From JBOHHM01 sp050725495 (GTDB lineage Bacteria; Pseudomonadota; Gammaproteobacteria; Burkholderiales; Burkholderiaceae_C), in assembly GCA_050725495.1 (NCBI GenBank), contig JBOHHM010000151.1, positions 1 through 14,051 on the forward strand: a stretch of DNA of 14,051 nt, written 5' to 3'. Positions within the stretch are counted from its first letter, which is position 1. Every line of letters begins with the position of its first letter. Positions 13,106 through 14,051 of this stretch are shown piece by piece. A program made the translations under genes and the position numbers. The notes under the pieces are model-generated. The model saw only the letters and a list, made by a program, of their open reading frames with translations, searched no databases and had not been told where the DNA came from.

Positions 13106-13762
13106 ATGAACTCATCGATTCAAGACCTCTTCACCCACAACCGCAACTGGGCCGCGCAAATGCAGCGCGACCGTCCCGGCTTTTTCAGCGGGCTGGTCAA
13201 GCAGCAAAAGCCCAAATACATGTGGATAGGCTGCTCCGACAGCCGCGTGCCCGCCAACCAGATCACGGGGCTGGAGCCGGGCGAGGTATTTGTGCATCGC
13301 AATGTGGCCAACATCGTCGTCCACTCCGACCTCAACGCCTTGTCGGCCATCCAGTTCGCGGTCGAGCGGCTCAAGGTCGAGCACATCATGGTCGTGGGCC
13401 ATTACGGCTGCTCGGGCGTACAGGCCGCGCTCGAAGGCGCGCGCATCGGTGTCGCCGACAACTGGATTCGCCATATCCAGGACGTGCGCGATCGGCACCG
13501 CGCGCTGCTCGAGAGCCTGCCCGAGGCGCAGCGTCCCGACGCTCTGTGTGATCTCAATGTGATCGAGCAGGTGGTCAATGTCTGCGTCAGCACCGTCATG
13601 GTCGATGCCTGGGCCGGCAGCCAGAAAGTCAGCGTGCACGGCTGGGCGTTCGGTGTGCACGACGGCCTGCTGCAGGACCTGCAGATGACGATCTCCAGCG
13701 CCGACTCGCTCGAGCCGCTTTACCGCGCCGCCATCGAGGGCGTGATCGCCGCACGGAGGTAG
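13106..13762 (+). CDS. can: Beta-class carbonic anhydrase
   Basis: A 218-residue cytoplasmic zinc enzyme interconverting CO2 and bicarbonate. The zinc ligands are visible: C43 and D45 with R47 (GCSDSRVPA), and H99 and C102 (VGHYGCSG), matching E. coli Can almost position for position. The FVHRNVANIV block (62-71) and KVSVHGWAFGVHDG near the C-terminus are also typical. The ATG at 13106 gives the usual N-terminus; an in-frame start at 13076 would add residues not found in the family. No Shine-Dalgarno is seen; GACAAT (13094-13099) ends 6 nt before the ATG. Its place after isovaleryl-CoA dehydrogenase suggests it supplies bicarbonate to the biotin-dependent 3-methylcrotonyl-CoA carboxylase. It is 96 bases after ivd, so it may have its own promoter. 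Confidence 0.97.
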   Translation: MNSSIQDLFTHNRNWAAQMQRDRPGFFSGLVKQQKPKYMWIGCSDSRVPANQITGLEPGEVFVHRNVANIVVHSDLNALSAIQFAVERLKVEHIMVVGHYGCSGVQAALEGARIGVADNWIRHIQDVRDRHRALLESLPEAQRPDALCDLNVIEQVVNVCVSTVMVDAWAGSQKVSVHGWAFGVHDGLLQDLQMTISSADSLEPLYRAAIEGVIAARR

Positions 13763-13765
13763 GCC

Positions 13766-14051
13766 GTGTTCCCGCAGCGCCTGGATTCCCCGCTGGCCTA
13801 CGACATCGCCAAGGCGATGATGGACGGCTTCAACCGCCATTACCGCTTGTTCCGAACCGAGTCCGCGCGCGCCAAGCACCGCTTCGAGACGGCCGACTGG
13901 CACGGCCAGCAGCGCGCCCAGCGTGAGCGCATCGAGTTCTACGACCTGCGCGTCAAGGAATGCGTGACCCGGCTCGAGCGCGAATTCAAGGCCGGCGAGC
14001 AGGCCATGGATGTCTGGCAGCAGGTCAAGCTGCACTACATCGGGCTGCTGG
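13766..14051 (+). CDS. aceK: Isocitrate dehydrogenase kinase/phosphatase, N-terminal part (cut by window end)
   Basis: The frame is open from GTG 13766 to the window end, 95 codons. Its start reads FPQRLDSPLAYDIAKAMMDG, then FNRHYRLFRTESARAKHRFE, ADWHGQQRAQRERIEFYDLR and a final VKLHYIGLL. These match the N-terminal regulatory domain of AceK (E. coli has the related ADWHAVQQAM, LYDHHV and VKEHYTRLL). AceK phosphorylates and dephosphorylates isocitrate dehydrogenase and so sends carbon through the glyoxylate bypass on acetate or fatty acids. Leucine breakdown yields acetyl-CoA and acetoacetate, so the neighbourhood is metabolically sensible. GTG is chosen because GGAGG (13755-13759) lies 6 nt upstream, inside the last codons of can; the two genes are 3 bases apart and probably co-transcribed. 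The kinase domain lies beyond the window. Confidence 0.93.
   Translation, partial: MFPQRLDSPLAYDIAKAMMDGFNRHYRLFRTESARAKHRFETADWHGQQRAQRERIEFYDLRVKECVTRLEREFKAGEQAMDVWQQVKLHYIGLL

Noticed and set aside
13112..14035. 307-codon minus-strand frame opposite can and aceK
   Set aside because: Antisense to two recognised genes; no domain of its own.
1..14051. CRISPR array, IS element, integrase or prophage genes
   Set aside because: No spaced direct repeats, terminal inverted repeats with transposase, or phage proteins were recognised on either strand.

Overview
The window is a GC-rich, densely packed stretch of a betaproteobacterial chromosome, most likely from the Comamonadaceae (Polaromonas, Rhodoferax or Variovorax type). 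The grounds are protein similarity recalled from memory, the order lnt / glyQ / glyS / gmhB / plsC, and short intergenic palindromes that I associate with this family. No database search was possible.

Bases 1-1085: the 3' end of lnt on the + strand, followed by a scar of broken genes. A piece of an lnt-like gene lies on the opposite strand (about 397-552). It abuts the last ~80 codons of a type II L-asparaginase on the + strand (about 553-801). A repeat-like palindromic block and a very strong intrinsic terminator (899-947) follow. Bases 1086-7386: a housekeeping run on the + strand: glyQ and glyS (both subunits of tetrameric glycyl-tRNA synthetase), a two-gene cassette (a small helical protein plus a DUF6036-like nucleotidyltransferase, possibly toxin-antitoxin-like), gmhB (ADP-heptose synthesis for LPS), a PlsC-type acyltransferase and a YgjP/M48-like zinc metallopeptidase. 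A stand-alone CheY-like response regulator follows (7478-7912).

Bases 7973-10816 are on the - strand. A DadA-like FAD amino-acid dehydrogenase is preceded by a clear tandem glycine riboswitch (9287-9490), so the oxidase is probably controlled by glycine. Upstream of it is a large MBL-fold hydrolase whose start codon lies next to a regulator operator.

Bases 10823-13762: a leucine/isovalerate catabolic locus on the + strand: a LiuR-like MerR regulator, a PaaI-type thioesterase, isovaleryl-CoA dehydrogenase and a beta-carbonic anhydrase. Two matching palindromic operators, one ahead of liuR and one ahead of the thioesterase, each fill the spacer of a sigma70-like promoter. The window ends inside aceK (isocitrate dehydrogenase kinase/phosphatase).

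No prophage, IS element, CRISPR array, tRNA or rRNA was recognised. The points most worth following up are the tandem glycine riboswitch on an amino-acid oxidase, the paired LiuR operators, the nucleotidyltransferase cassette in a conserved housekeeping run, the inverted lnt/ansB scar, and several genes whose -10-like hexamer ends exactly 6 nt before the ATG, suggesting leaderless mRNAs.
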